Positions 1 to 10,496 are shown, counted from the first letter of the stretch. The stretch is 64,000 nt of DNA from Breoghania sp. L-A4 (GCF_003432385.1 NZ_CP031841.1:2023579-2087578), one strand, 5' to 3'. Numbers and translations are program-made. The notes: generated by a model not told the origin, from the sequence alone.

Positions 1-16
1 GGGACCACAAGCCGCC

Positions 17-154
17 CATCCTTCGAGGCCCGCGTGCGCGGGCACCTCAGGATGAGGCCCGTGGAGGTAGCGCGAACAGAAATTGAAAATTCACAAGATC
101 ATCAACACGATCACCTCATGCTGAGGAGGCGCAACGCGCCGTCTCGAAGCATCG
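17..154. repeat. Inverted pair of ~41 bp dispersed palindromic repeats
   Basis: Two related ~41 bp units lie head to head at 17-57 and 114-154. The reverse complement of the second runs from ATGCTTCGAGAC to CTCAGCATGAGG, and the first runs from ATCCTTCGAGGC to CTCAGGATGAGG. The units differ mainly in the GC-rich middle. Units of this design (CTTCGAG ... CTCAGxATGAGG) are common extragenic repeats in Rhizobiales, and that recognition is from memory. The rest of 1-329 shows no convincing gene: the open frame at 34-297 runs through the repeat and has no family resemblance. Confidence 0.7.
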
Positions 155-329
155 GCAGCAGGCTGCGAAGGCCGCCGTGTGGCCGGCGGAACGATCGTAG
201 GTGGTCCCGGTCTGAGGCAGTCAGATGCGTGAGCGGGAGCATCCATTCCGGATCATCATTCTCTGTCGGGGAATTTCTATTCACGTTTGTAACCTAGGGT
301 AGGGGTATTACCTCAACGAGATTGCCCTG

Positions 330-1610
330 ATGAATAGTTTCCGATCCCCAGAAAATGCCTCCATCCGCCGCCGACCGGCCCCCGGATCACGCCTGTGCAC
401 CGGCGCAATGGCGCTCTTGTGCAGCCTGCTGCTTGCCGGCTGCGAGCGGAATGATCCACGCTACCCGGTGTATTATCGCTACGCGGTCGATGTGAAGGTC
501 GACGGGGTGCCGGTCACCATCGAGCGGGTGATCAAGTGTACCGGCACGCTGGTGACGGACTGGATGGTTTCTCCCGGGACCACCACCGGTGCAGACTACC
601 GAAATCCACCGGTGATCGGCGCCAAGGTGCCGGACAGCAAGGCGGCTGTCTACACGCCGGTGATACACGCTTGCAGTTGGGCGTCGGCCAGCCGAAGGGA
701 GATCGAGGAAGACAAAAAACAGGTCCACCGGTTTCTGGTCCAACCTTTCACGGAAGAACACCGGAAGCTGAAACCGGATTCCAAGATGCCGGTCCTGTGG
801 GTGAACGATGCCGAGACCTTCGACCGGATGGAATATTACGTCAGCGCGACGGGGCTATCCGGCAAGCATGGCCATGTGGAATTCATCAAGGTCTATCCCC
901 CGGTCAAGGTGGACAGACGGGCTTTCAGGGCGTCCGAGAAACGGGCCGAGACGGAAAGCCCGGATCTGACGCCGTTTATCTTTCCCAGGGACCAAGACGC
1001 CGCAAAGGAGCTGAAACTCTATAAAGAACGCGGAATGCGACCGGGAATTCACATCGTATCCGTCTGTTACGGCGCATGGCGGGTGCCACGCTCTGAATGG
1101 TCCAAGGTACCGGGGCTAGAGGATTGGGTTACTGATCTACCGAAAGACGGGCGCGCTTACCTGATTGCAAGTGAGTTTTGGCTGAAGTTCGATGCAGCCA
1201 TTCGGTATCTCGGTGCGCGCAATGTGCCTTCTCTGCTGCCGGTCGGATATGCGCCGGCGGATGAAGTGGCGAAGGTAGGCCGCTTCGCAACCTACGACAC
1301 GATCCATCCTGTGATCTCGACCGACAAGGGCCGGTTTGTCGATCTGGAAAGACCCGGCTCCTTTGGCTGCAACTATGACGTCTTGTATCCCGGACGCAGT
1401 CAATCTTTTTGGTCAAACAAGACCTATTCCAAGGATGAGTCTAAGGGCGCAAGTTTCACTGTCGATTGGGACGGGGGGATGCTTTGGGCTGCGTTCTCTA
1501 AACAAGTGCCAGTTTATGTCCGCGAGTTGGATGAATTCATTGTATTTATGAGTCTTTTGGCCGGACCGTCAACGCTCGATGAGCCTGTTGTGAAGGGATG
1601 GAAGGAATGA
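330..1610 (+). CDS. Hypothetical lipoprotein
   Basis: This 426-residue protein has a basic N-terminus, a short hydrophobic stretch and a lipobox LLAGC with the cysteine at about residue 38, so it is probably a lipid-anchored periplasmic or outer-membrane protein. The mature part is polar, without transmembrane segments, and I recognise no domain. The frame is intact over its full length. ATG 330 is used because it leaves an arginine-rich n-region before the hydrophobic core; an internal ATG at 408 would leave a signal of only about 12 residues. It has no operon partner: the next gene, parC, is convergent. Function unknown. Confidence 0.65.
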   Translation: MNSFRSPENASIRRRPAPGSRLCTGAMALLCSLLLAGCERNDPRYPVYYRYAVDVKVDGVPVTIERVIKCTGTLVTDWMVSPGTTTGADYRNPPVIGAKVPDSKAAVYTPVIHACSWASASRREIEEDKKQVHRFLVQPFTEEHRKLKPDSKMPVLWVNDAETFDRMEYYVSATGLSGKHGHVEFIKVYPPVKVDRRAFRASEKRAETESPDLTPFIFPRDQDAAKELKLYKERGMRPGIHIVSVCYGAWRVPRSEWSKVPGLEDWVTDLPKDGRAYLIASEFWLKFDAAIRYLGARNVPSLLPVGYAPADEVAKVGRFATYDTIHPVISTDKGRFVDLERPGSFGCNYDVLYPGRSQSFWSNKTYSKDESKGASFTVDWDGGMLWAAFSKQVPVYVRELDEFIVFMSLLAGPSTLDEPVVKGWKE

Positions 1611-1727
1611 CCACGCAAATTGCAGATTATGCCGTCGTGGTCGGATTTCGCCTGCTCAAGCGCTCCCCCGCATCGCGGCGATGAGCGGTTTCCTGCGCCG
1701 ATGCGATAGTTGCCGCGAAAGCCTGCC

Positions 1728-3977
1728 CTACAGCGTGTTGGTGCCGAATTTGTTCGAGCGCGGGAAACCCTGCGGCGGCAGGCGGCCGGCCTGGGCGCGG
1801 TCGCCGCGCCAGTCGGCAAGCTCTTCCATCGAGCGGGTGAAGCTGCGGCCCGAGGAATCCATCCAGCTCAACCCGTCCTCGGCCTTGAACACCACCGCGT
1901 CCGAAATCCCGCCGTCCTTGTAGCGCTGCAGACGCACGCCGCGTCCGCGCGACATCTCCGCCACCTGCTCGAGCGGGAAGATCAGCAGCTTGCGGTTGGC
2001 GCCGATCACCGCGATGTGGTCGCCGTCCGCCGGCACGCAGAGCGTGGCTTCCGCCGGCATGCCGACGTTGAGCACCTGCTTGCCCTTGCGGGTGTTGGCG
2101 ATCACGTCGGCCTCCGGCACGATGAAGCCGCGCGCGTCCGTGGAGGCGACCAGCAGCTTGCGGCCTGGCTTGTGCACGAAGACGGCGACGATGTCCTGGT
2201 CCTGGTCCATGTCGACCATCAGGCGGATCGGCTCGCCGTTGCCGCGCCCGCCGGGCAGGCGGTCGGCGCCGAGCGTGTAGAACCGTCCGCCGGTGGAAAA
2301 CACCAGCAGCTTGTCGGTGGTCTCCGCATGGAAGGCCATCTTCAGCTTGTCGCCCTGCTTGAAGGCCAGCGTCGAGGTGTCCTGGATATGGCCCTTCAGG
2401 GCCCGGATCCAGCCCTTGTCCGAGACGACGACGGTGACCGGCTCGCGCTCGATCATCGCCTGCTGGATGTCGTCGAGATCGTGCTCCACCGCCTCGCCGA
2501 AGCCGGTGCGGCGCTTGCCCAGCGGCGTTTTGGGACCATAGGCCTTGCGCAGGTCCTTGATCTCGCCGGAGACCTTGCCCCACAGCAGATCGTCCGAGGC
2601 GATCAGCGCCTTCAGCTCGTCGCGCTCAAGGCTGAGCTTGTCGTGCTCACCCTGGATCTCGATCTCTTCCAGCTTGCGCAAGGAGCGCAGCCGCATGTTG
2701 AGGATGGCTTCCGCCTGCACGTCGGAGAGCTTGAAGGCCTTGATCAGCTCGGCCTTCGGCTCATCCTCGTAGCGGATGATGCGGATCACCTCGTCGAGGT
2801 TGAGGTAGGCGATCAGATAGCCTTCCAGGACCTCCAGCCGGTGCTCGATCTGCTTGAGCCGGAAGGTCGAGCGCCGGACGAGCACCTCCTTGCGGTGCTC
2901 GAGCCATTCGGCGAGCACGTCCTTGAGGCTCATGACCGTGGGCACCTGTCCCTTGGACAGCACGTTCATATTGAGCGAAAAGCGGTTTTCCAGATCCGTC
3001 AGCTTGAACAGCGACGCCATCAGCATTTCCGGATCGACGTTGCGCGAGCGCGGCTCCAGCACCACGCGCACGTCCTCCGCCGACTCGTCGCGGATGTCGG
3101 CCAGCAGCGGCAGCCGCTTGGCGATCAAGAGCTCGGCGATCTTCTCGATCAGCTTGGCCTTCTGCACCTGGTAGGGGATCTCGGTGACCACCACCACCCA
3201 GGTGCCGCGGCCGGTGTCCTCTTTCTCCCAGCGCGCGCGGACTCGGAAGCCGCCGCGGCCCGTGCGATAGGATTCCAGGATCGCCGCGGGCTCTTCCACC
3301 AGGATGCCGCCGGTGGGGAAATCCGGGCCGCGCACGAATTCGACCAGCTTGTCGACATCGGTGTTGGGATGCTTGATCAGGTGCAGCGAGGCGTCGCAGA
3401 GCTCGACGATGTTGTGCGGCGGGATCGAGGTGGCCATGCCCACGGCGATACCGGCGGAGCCATTGGCGAGCAGGTTGGGAAACCCGCCCGGCAGCACGAT
3501 CGGCTCCTTGTCGAGCCCATCGTAGGTCTCGCGGAAATCGATCGCATCCTCGTCGATGCCGTCCAGCAGCCGCTTGGCGACGTCGGTGAGCCTTGCTTCC
3601 GTGTAGCGCATGGCGGCGGCGTTATCGCCGTCGATGTTGCCGAAGTTGCCCTGGCCATCCACCAGCGGGTAGCGCTGGGCGAATTCCTGCGCCAGCCGCA
3701 CCAGCGCGTCGTAGATCGACTGGTCGCCGTGCGGATGGAACTTACCCATCACGTCGCCGACGACGCGGGCGCATTTCTTGAAGCCCTGGCCGGGATCCAG
3801 CTTGAGCAACCGCATGGCGTAAAGCAGCCGCCGGTGCACCGGTTTCATGCCGTCGCGCACGTCCGGCAGCGCCCGGTGCATGATGGTCGACAGCGCATAG
3901 GCAAGGTAGCGCTCTTCCAGCGCATCGCGCAGGTTGACGCTCTCAATGCCTCCCGGCGGAATCAGCTCTTTTCCCAT
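1728..3977 (-). CDS. parC: DNA topoisomerase IV subunit A (ParC)
   Basis: ParC is the DNA-breaking subunit of topoisomerase IV, which with ParE decatenates daughter chromosomes. The 749-residue protein begins with the typical subunit-A N-terminus (residues 18-54, ending in [11 protein letters not shown]). It has the helix region with HPHGD at 81-85 and the catalytic tyrosine in the [10 protein letters not shown] block, Tyr125. The C-terminal half is the beta-pinwheel (blocks such as STGGRFYTL and DARGFI). Length and motifs fit ParC rather than GyrA because the canonical GyrA box is absent. It lies downstream of recO on the same strand, a common Rhizobiales arrangement, separated here by about 280 bp holding a dispersed repeat. 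Family recognition is very secure; the gap to GyrA is an inference. Confidence 0.95.
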   Translation of the reverse strand: MGKELIPPGGIESVNLRDALEERYLAYALSTIMHRALPDVRDGMKPVHRRLLYAMRLLKLDPGQGFKKCARVVGDVMGKFHPHGDQSIYDALVRLAQEFAQRYPLVDGQGNFGNIDGDNAAAMRYTEARLTDVAKRLLDGIDEDAIDFRETYDGLDKEPIVLPGGFPNLLANGSAGIAVGMATSIPPHNIVELCDASLHLIKHPNTDVDKLVEFVRGPDFPTGGILVEEPAAILESYRTGRGGFRVRARWEKEDTGRGTWVVVVTEIPYQVQKAKLIEKIAELLIAKRLPLLADIRDESAEDVRVVLEPRSRNVDPEMLMASLFKLTDLENRFSLNMNVLSKGQVPTVMSLKDVLAEWLEHRKEVLVRRSTFRLKQIEHRLEVLEGYLIAYLNLDEVIRIIRYEDEPKAELIKAFKLSDVQAEAILNMRLRSLRKLEEIEIQGEHDKLSLERDELKALIASDDLLWGKVSGEIKDLRKAYGPKTPLGKRRTGFGEAVEHDLDDIQQAMIEREPVTVVVSDKGWIRALKGHIQDTSTLAFKQGDKLKMAFHAETTDKLLVFSTGGRFYTLGADRLPGGRGNGEPIRLMVDMDQDQDIVAVFVHKPGRKLLVASTDARGFIVPEADVIANTRKGKQVLNVGMPAEATLCVPADGDHIAVIGANRKLLIFPLEQVAEMSRGRGVRLQRYKDGGISDAVVFKAEDGLSWMDSSGRSFTRSMEELADWRGDRAQAGRLPPQGFPRSNKFGTNTL

Positions 3978-4118
3978 GCTCTCTGGCTAGCGTGATTGGC
4001 GGAAACCTGCAAGGCGGGAGAGTGCGGAGGGGGCGGAAAACCGGGGTTGAATTCGAATATCCGGCGCGAATGTCAGACCGGACGCACCAGCAGAGCTTTG
4101 GGAGCATGGCGACGACCC

Positions 4119-4221
4119 TCATACCCCTCGGTCGTCATCCTCGGCCTTGTGCCGAGGACCCATGTTTTCAAAGGCTTATGGGTGGTCGGGACAAGCCCGA
4201 CCATGACGAAGGAGGGCTTCT
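4119..4221. repeat. Double-hairpin dispersed repeat, copy 1
   Basis: This ~103 bp unit is strongly similar to a second copy at 27851-27956. It carries two hairpins: CCTCGGC-CTTGT-GCCGAGG and GGTCGGG-ACAA-GCCCGACC, separated by an AT-richer spacer. The pattern matches a widespread Rhizobiales intergenic element that I know only from its look. It lies in the gap between recO and parC. Confidence 0.75.
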
Positions 4222-4255
4222 TCAGCTTTGTCGGCAGATTGAGAATATTGTTCCG

Positions 4256-5005
4256 CTATCCAGTCTCCGCTCGCACTCTCCTGCACGCTTCGACAAACCC
4301 CTCCCTTGCCGCCGGCCATATGATCCCGCGCGGCGCGAAAACGTGGCGGTCGAGAAAGAAACCCGTCAACCTGAAGGCATCGCGCAGGTCGTCGGCGTCC
4401 GCGCTGGGCGGCGCGTTGGCGCCCTCGCGGTGGCTGAGAAAGCCCGGCAGCGGCAGCAGTTTCGTCGCGTAAGGCGCGCCCGCCTCGCGTGAGACGGCGC
4501 GACCGGATTTCGGCGACACCCAGATCAGGTCCCGCGTTGCGCCGGTCGCCGCGCATTGGCTCAAATCCAGCCCAAATCCCAATTCCGTAAGCATTTCCAG
4601 CTCGAACCGCGCCATCAGGGCGGCTGCGACAGCCGGCGTGTCCATATGATCGAGCACGATGCTCAAGGCATCATAGAGGGTCGCATGCGCGTCGCGCTCG
4701 GGCAGCAGCCGCAGCAGCCCCGCCAGATGCTGCACGCCATGAATGCCCACGGCGCTTTCCATCAGCGCGGCCGCGCGGGATTTCACCGGCTCGACGGAGA
4801 AATGCCCCAGATGGTCGGTCAGCCGCGCGCGCCAGGTGACATGCACGGCGTTGCCCGGCTGCAGCATGGGCTGCAGCCTGCGCGAGCGCCCGCCGCGCAC
4901 CAGTCCCAGATGCCGGCCGCGCTCAAGCGTCATCACCTCGAGGATGACGCTCGTCTCCCCGTGTTTGCGGGTGCCCAGAATGATCGCTTCGCCGGTCCAT
5001 TCCAT
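4256..5005 (-). CDS. recO: DNA repair protein RecO
   Basis: RecO mediates RecA loading in the RecFOR recombination-repair pathway. The 249-residue protein starts [17 protein letters not shown], the usual RecO OB-fold opening, followed by a helical C-terminal domain. Length agrees with alphaproteobacterial RecO. In related genomes recO follows era directly; here about 5.4 kb of accessory DNA (MITE, autotransporter, siderophore-interacting protein) separates the two. A zinc-finger cysteine set is not evident, as in many alphaproteobacterial members. The start ATG at 5005 is the only sensible one because it begins the conserved first strand. Confidence 0.92.
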   Translation of the reverse strand: MEWTGEAIILGTRKHGETSVILEVMTLERGRHLGLVRGGRSRRLQPMLQPGNAVHVTWRARLTDHLGHFSVEPVKSRAAALMESAVGIHGVQHLAGLLRLLPERDAHATLYDALSIVLDHMDTPAVAAALMARFELEMLTELGFGLDLSQCAATGATRDLIWVSPKSGRAVSREAGAPYATKLLPLPGFLSHREGANAPPSADADDLRDAFRLTGFFLDRHVFAPRGIIWPAAREGFVEACRRVRAETG

Positions 5006-5068
5006 GCCGCGAGACTAGCAGATTCCGGGCGCGGCGAGGGGGTGAATGGAGGGAAACCGACGCGCTTC

Positions 5069-5340
5069 AGAGCGTTTCCTTGTCAAATGGAATCAATTCT
5101 GTTGGTCCAAACCGGTTCGATCCGCGAGGAAACGGGCGAACGGCGTAGCCCATGCTACGGCGGAGGCCGTTGACGCGGCGGACGGCCGGTTTCGACCAAC
5201 CCTTTGGGCGGGATGAATTTTCCCGATTATCGGCGAGGCCCGTCTCGGCTATATCCGCGATATGCCCTTCGCCAATCCTCTTGATCCTCGACAAAATTCA
5301 TCTCCGCAGAATGGTTCCATTTGACAAGGAAGCGCTCTAG
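5069..5340 (+). mobile_element. MITE-like element, family A, copy 1 (272 bp)
   Basis: This non-coding 272 bp element has ~23 bp terminal inverted repeats (left AGAGCGTTTCCTTGTCAA, right end complementary with one mismatch). By eye it is about 98% identical to the copy at 20619-20891, which lies in the opposite orientation. It contains no credible gene, so it is non-autonomous. Its right end is CTAG, and the TAG of the autotransporter stop codon lies within that CTAG. The left end reads TTCAG rather than CTAG and may have decayed. Small size, inverted ends and near-identity of two copies support a mobile miniature element; the source transposase is not in the window. Confidence 0.8.
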
Positions 5341-8300
5341 AAGCGCGCCGAGAAACCGGCCTTCACGCCGTGATCCTGGGCTCGGGCGCCCAGTTCCCCC
5401 TGGTAGCTGATATCGAGCCTGGCGTTGTCGCCAAGGCCGAGTTTCAGACCGGCTTCGATCAGCGCCGTATCGCGATCGATCGGTGCGCCCGTGATCGTGA
5501 AGGCGTCGCCGCCGGCAAACCGCATGGTGGAGCCGGCCGAGACGTCGCCGATGGCGTGACGCCAGCCGAGCGTGCCGGCGAGCGAGGCGGTGAGGGTGCC
5601 CGTGGCCGCGAACTGCCGTTCGGCGCGCGCGCCCAGCGTCGTGACGCCGAGCGTTTGCGACGCGGAGGATACGGTCAGCGCCGCGGCCCCGCCGCTCTCG
5701 GAAAATCCGTCGTTGTGCTGGTGAACCAGCGCGAGGCCCGCGAAGGGTTCGAACCGGGCGAATGCGGTGTCGAGCGTATAGCCCGCTTCGCCGAAGACTT
5801 GCGCCGTGGCGGCTGCGTAGTCGGCGGTGAGCGTGTCGGTGAAGGAGCCGATGGTGACGGAGCGCGTCGTGGAAACATCGTGCCAGGCGTAGGTCGCGCC
5901 CGTCCGCAGCCCGATTGGACCGAACTGCCGGCCGGCGTAGGCGCCCAGATGATAGCTGTCGGCGTTTCCGCTCGAACGCACGCCGTCGGCGGAGAAACTG
6001 CTGTGGCCGTAGCCGGCGAGAAGACCCACGCGCCAGCCGTCCTGAACCTCCGCGTCCGCGCCGAACAGGAAGCCGCCGCTGCTGTGATCCATCCGCGCCG
6101 CATTGCCGTCGCCGGCCGTCCGCCCCAGTTGCCGAAAGCCTGCCCCAGGCGATGGCGCCGCCATCGGGTCCCGGAACGCCGCCTTCTCCATGGAAGGCGA
6201 TCTGCGGCATCTCCGAAGCGCCGAGGCCGGAGAACGCGCCCCGGATGCGATCGCCGATGGCGTCGCGGCCAAACCGGCTCCCGGTCAGCAACAGGCCGTT
6301 GGCGGAGGCGTGGATCTCGCCCGACAGGGCGTCATAGGCAGCCTGCGCCTCGGCAGTGGTGCCGAGCGCCAGGACAGCATCGAAGACACTGCCATTGCCT
6401 ACACTATCCAGTCCCGCGGCCGTCGCCGCCTGGTTGCGTGTCGCGGCCACGCTGGCGAAGCTTGCTGTCTGTGCCAGCGTCAGCTGCACGTCATTGGCGT
6501 TGTAGGTGAGCGACGGCGTCAGGAAGAGGGAGGCGAAGGTGACGGCATCGAAGGTCCCTGTCACGCCGCCGGTGGCCGTCAGGATCGTATAGGGGGTGGC
6601 CACGGCGTAGCCCGGATAGGGGATCACGGAGACGGTGCCGCCATTGATCGTCGCGGCTCCGGTCGCCGCGATCAGGTCGGAGTTGCCACCACTGTCGATC
6701 TCCACCTCATATGTCGAGCCCGGGTCGAATACCACAGTGCCGGTCACGTTCATCGTGCCGATGGAATTGCCGGGCGCGACTGTCGCGCCGGAACTGGCTG
6801 CGATCGACCCGACGGTTCCGTTGCCGCCGAAGCGTCCGCCATTGCCGACGGTGATCGCCCCGCCGTAGGCCGTGTTCATCGACAGCGTGCCGCCGAGAAT
6901 CGATGTCGTGCCGGTAAAAGCCGACAGATCGCCAGTCAGGCTGGTCGTGCCGGAATAGTGCTCAAGGGCACCGGAACCGGTCAAGCGCTCGTCGAATTCG
7001 TAGTCGGTATCGGTGTGGTTGAAGACGAGCTTGGCGGTGCCGATGTCAAACGCCAGGGTTCCGGCGTTCAGGGTGCCGGCCGCCACGGCCGTGTCGCCGG
7101 CGGCGGCCCGATGTTGATCGTTGCGGTCGCCCCATCCGTCAGAGTGAGCGTCACGGTGCCGGATCCGCCGCCGACGTCGACCGTGCCGCCATCGGCAATC
7201 GTCAGGACGCCGGTGCCAAGACTTCCGATCTCCAGCCCCGAGGTGCTGGTAAAGCGCGAGTGCGCGCCGGTCACCACGACCGCGCCGGTGCCGGTTCCGT
7301 AATGACCGATAAATCCGAAATCGGTGTTCACGGCTCCACCGGCTGAAATCGCCAGCGTGCCATTGCCCGCGGCACCGACGTCGAGAAACCCGCCGGTGGT
7401 CCAAGTCGAACTCGTGCCGGTGATCGTAACCGCACCTTTGCTGCCGACCTGCATACCGACAAATCCGTTGTCATCAGTCGTGATTTTGCCACCATCGGCA
7501 ATGCGCAGCGCGCCCGTACCTGACCGGCCAACGATTAAGAACTCATTGGTCCATGTCGAGCCCGCATCGGTGATGCTGGCCGTGCCAACGCCGGCGCCGC
7601 CATTCCCCAGAGACGCGGCGGCGCTCGTCACCGCGCCACCCTCCGACACCGTCAGCGTGCCGGTGCCGTCGCCGCCGACATGAAGATCTCCCGAATTCGT
7701 CCAGTGGCTGTCCGTGCCGGACACCTCGATCGCGGCCGTGGTGCCTGACGCCTTGCCAACGTATCCGCTCGCGTTCGACAGGCTCGCCCCGCCCGTGAGC
7801 TTCAGCGTGCCGCCGTCCGCGGTTGTATCGCCGTTGACGGCGACGCTTCCTGTCAGCGCCGTGCTCCCGGATTGATGATTGAGCGTGCTCGCGCCCGCGC
7901 CCGCCGTGACATCAGCCCCGAACACATAATCGGTATCGGTGTGATTGAAGACGATCGCTCCACTGCCCGCGCCGAAGGCAATCGTGCCGGCATCGAGCGT
8001 TCCGGCCGCAACCGCCGCCGCGCCCGCCGCCGCGCCGATATTGAGCGTGCCGGTCGATCCGGTCTCCTTGGCGATGGTGACCGTGCCGCCGGCGCTGACC
8101 TTGCCGCCATCGGCAATCGTCAGCGTGCCTGTGCCGTATTGACCGATGTCGATGTCGTTGGTGTTGGTCCATGTCGCGCCAGCGCCGGTGACGTTAATCG
8201 TACCGTTGCCGGCGGCGCTGGCGCCAATGGAGCTGCTTGCTGTCGAGACCGTGCCGCCGTCGGCGATCGTCAGCGTGCCTGCCGAATTTCTGCCGATTTG

Positions 8301-9142
8301 CATGTGGCTTTCGATGGACCAGGTCGATCCCGTTCCGGTCACCGTCGCCGTGGCCGTGCCGCCATCGCCGATGGCGACGAATTTGCTCGTGACCTTGCCG
8401 CGATCGGAGATGGTCAGCGTGTTGCCGGAACCGGCGCCTTTACCGATTCTGAAATCGTCCCGGTGATCCATTCCGATCCGGCGCCGGTCACCGTGGCCGT
8501 CCCGGAGCCGGTGCCGGAGCCAAGATAGAGAAAGGTGCTGGAGGAGCTGAAATCGACCTTGCCGCCATCGGAAACGGTCAGCGTGGCATCGCCGTCGCCG
8601 CCGATAAAGGAATCCCCAGCGGTCAGAACCGATCCGGCGCCGGTCACCGTCGTGGAACTGCCGGAATAATCACTCGCGTAGAAAGTGCCGGCGCTAACCT
8701 TGCCGCCGTTGGAAATGACAAGCGTGCCCGTTCCTGACGAGCCGACGGAGAGGGCGTCATTGGTCCATGTCGAGCCCGCGCCGGTAACCGTGACCGTGCC
8801 GTCGCTGCCGTTCTGGCGGCCGACATATCCAATGGTGTTCGTGACCGCGCCGCCCTCTGAAATCGTCAGCGTGCCGGTGCCGGTATTTCCGACTGTGAGG
8901 ATCCCGGAAGCATCCCAAGGGCTTGTCTTGGTGCCGCCGCCTGTGCCGATAACGGTCTCGCTGCTGCCGTCGATGATCTCGTCGGCCACGGCAGGCGTCA
9001 TCAAGGCTGGTGTCAGCAAGAGACTTCCCGTCAACGCGGACGCCAGCAGCAACGCGGCGCGGCGGGTTTTCCGGATAGGCGAATAGGGAACGGCGAGGTG
9101 ACGGAAAAAGTCTTGCGGGCGGATAGCCTGTAACAGATGCAT
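5337..9142 (-). CDS. Autotransporter (type Va) with ~10 beta-strand repeats; frame broken four times as read
   Basis: Reading the minus strand and adding one G to each of four G-runs (plus-strand C-runs at 8459-8461, 7107-7109, 6143-6146 and 6123-6126) restores a single ~1269-residue protein. It has a signal peptide (basic start, then an Ala/Leu core ending near TPAVADE). About ten ~47-49-residue repeats follow with the core TGTLTISDGGKV and GAGSTWTN, resembling the repeats shared by T5SS and PEP-CTERM proteins. Next come two VFNHTDTDY blocks, a passenger/autochaperone region, and a ~280-residue C-terminal beta-barrel (WGQAFGNWGR onward) ending in Phe, as autotransporters do. It is probably a surface-exposed adhesin-like protein, but no receptor or substrate can be inferred. 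ATG 9142 is preferred over TTG 9163. The stop codon lies in the CTAG end of a MITE. Confidence 0.8.
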
Positions 9143-9527
9143 CGTGTTCCAAAAAGCGCTCAAAAGACGGCGTTGATGCCGTGGTTCCGGAATCGAGCGC
9201 AGCCGAGCTGGCGCTCAAGGCCATCTGCCTTTGAGCTCAACCTAAAAATGTGAGGGGATGCCAGCTATCCGATTTCGGCAAAACAGTGGGAAATGCAGGA
9301 ATATTCCGTCATTGATCAACGGAAAGGCGTCACGTCGCCAGCGTCGCCGAAGACGTTACGCCGAGCATCCGCCTGTAGTCGCCGGAAAACGGCCGGGATG
9401 GAGAGAACCGGAGCCTGCCGGCCGCCGGGACGCTGACCGGCGAGACCACGCGCAAGACCGAGGCGATGGGAGCGGAACCCTTTGGACCCAAGCCGGTTAT
9501 CAAGCAAACACAGGAACGGGAGTCACC
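9143..9527. other. Divergent intergenic region between autotransporter and siderophore-interacting gene
   Basis: About 385 bp separate the two divergent starts. The sequence near 9240-9320 is AT-richer than its surroundings and probably holds promoters for one or both genes. I see no convincing iron-box palindrome, riboswitch or hairpin. An open frame continues upstream of 9528 in the same phase as the downstream gene, but it encodes a low-complexity Arg-rich stretch and is not credible as protein. Confidence 0.4.
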
Positions 9528-10286
9528 TTGCCTCTTCATGAGATCACCCGCGAGCGTCGCGAACCGCGCCGCCGCACGCTGACCGTCGCCGTCATCGACC
9601 GGTTGAGCCCGACCATGCTGCGCGTGGAGTTCACCTGCGACGACTTCGCCGATTTCGTCAGCCCCGCGCATGACGACCACATCAAGCTGTTCTTCCCCGG
9701 GCCCGGCGGCCCGGAGACCGGCAAGCCGCTCATGCGCGACTTCACCCCGCGCCGCTTTGACGTGGCGGCCGGCATGATCACCATCGATTTCGCGATTCAC
9801 GAGGAGGGACCGGCGACGGACTGGGCGACCTCGGCGCGGCCCGGCGACACGCTGGAAATCGGCGGCCCGCGCGGCTCGACCATCGTGCCGGACGATTTCG
9901 ACTGGTATCTGCTGATCGGCGACGAGACCGCCTTGCCGGCGATCACCCGCCGCGTCGAGGAGCTGCGCGATGGCGTGCCCGTGACCAGTTTCGTCGTAGT
10001 GGCCGATCCCACTGATGCCCAGTCGGTCGAGACCCGCGCCGCCTGGACGCCGCACTGGCTGGTGCGGACGCGGCCGGATGCCGATGCGTCGATGCTGCGC
10101 ACAGCGCTCGACGCGCATGAGCTGCCGTCGGGCGACGGTTTCGTCTGGATCGCGGCGGAAGGCACTGTGGCCAAAGCCATCCGCGGCTATATCGTCGAGG
10201 AACGCGGCCATCCGCGCCAATGGGTCAAGGCATCGGGCTACTGGAGCCGCGGCGAGGTCAATGCGAAGGTGAAAATCGAGGATTGA
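9528..10286 (+). CDS. Siderophore-interacting protein (ViuB/SIP-type ferric reductase)
   Basis: Members of this FAD-binding, NAD(P)H-dependent family release iron from imported ferric siderophores in the cytoplasm. The protein has the N-terminal FAD domain (MRDFTPRRFD, equivalent to the RxYTxR flavin motif, then a GPRGST phosphate-binding turn) and the C-terminal nucleotide domain (LLIGDETALPAI, then WIAAEGTVAKAIRGY). It ends with a typical WKASGYW-type block. Using TTG 9528, after a GGGAG-like ribosome site, gives 252 residues, the usual family length; earlier in-frame starts add an implausible Arg-rich tail. It sits in the accessory block between recO and era with no visible uptake partner nearby. 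The substrate siderophore is unknown. Confidence 0.85.
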   Translation: MPLHEITRERREPRRRTLTVAVIDRLSPTMLRVEFTCDDFADFVSPAHDDHIKLFFPGPGGPETGKPLMRDFTPRRFDVAAGMITIDFAIHEEGPATDWATSARPGDTLEIGGPRGSTIVPDDFDWYLLIGDETALPAITRRVEELRDGVPVTSFVVVADPTDAQSVETRAAWTPHWLVRTRPDADASMLRTALDAHELPSGDGFVWIAAEGTVAKAIRGYIVEERGHPRQWVKASGYWSRGEVNAKVKIED

Positions 10287-10308
10287 GCGGGGAAGGGGGG
10301 CTGCAAGA

Positions 10309-10440
10309 CCTCTCACCCCGACCCTCTCCCTGAGGGCGAGGAGGCTGCAGGCGCCAACCGGTGCGGCGATTTTCCGAAACGCCCGAAGGGCGTCACCTCT
10401 CCCTGGAGGGAGAGGTCGGCGCAAAGCGCCGGGTGAGGGT
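10309..10440. repeat. Palindromic intergenic repeat between siderophore-interacting gene and era
   Basis: A ~132 bp stretch opens with CCTCTCACCCCGACCCTCTC and closes with a partly complementary GAGAGGTCGGCG ... GGGTGAGGG. It therefore forms a long imperfect inverted repeat with inner hairpins (for example GGCGCAAAGCGCC). Elements with these ends are common between genes of alphaproteobacteria; recognition is by pattern. It may act as a bidirectional transcription barrier between two convergent genes. Confidence 0.6.
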
Positions 10441-10496
10441 GCCTGGCCTATCGCATGAACTCCCCGCAACCATCTCGCGAGCGCCGGGTGCGTGTT

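Noticed and set aside
1710-3995. A 761-residue open frame opposite parC
   Set aside because: It is the antisense shadow of a conserved gene in GC-rich DNA, rich in His, Leu and Asp without any motif.
7068-9142. Regular direct repeats that resemble a CRISPR array at first sight
   Set aside because: The period is about 145 bp and the repeats encode protein repeats of the autotransporter; there are no short identical repeats with unique spacers.
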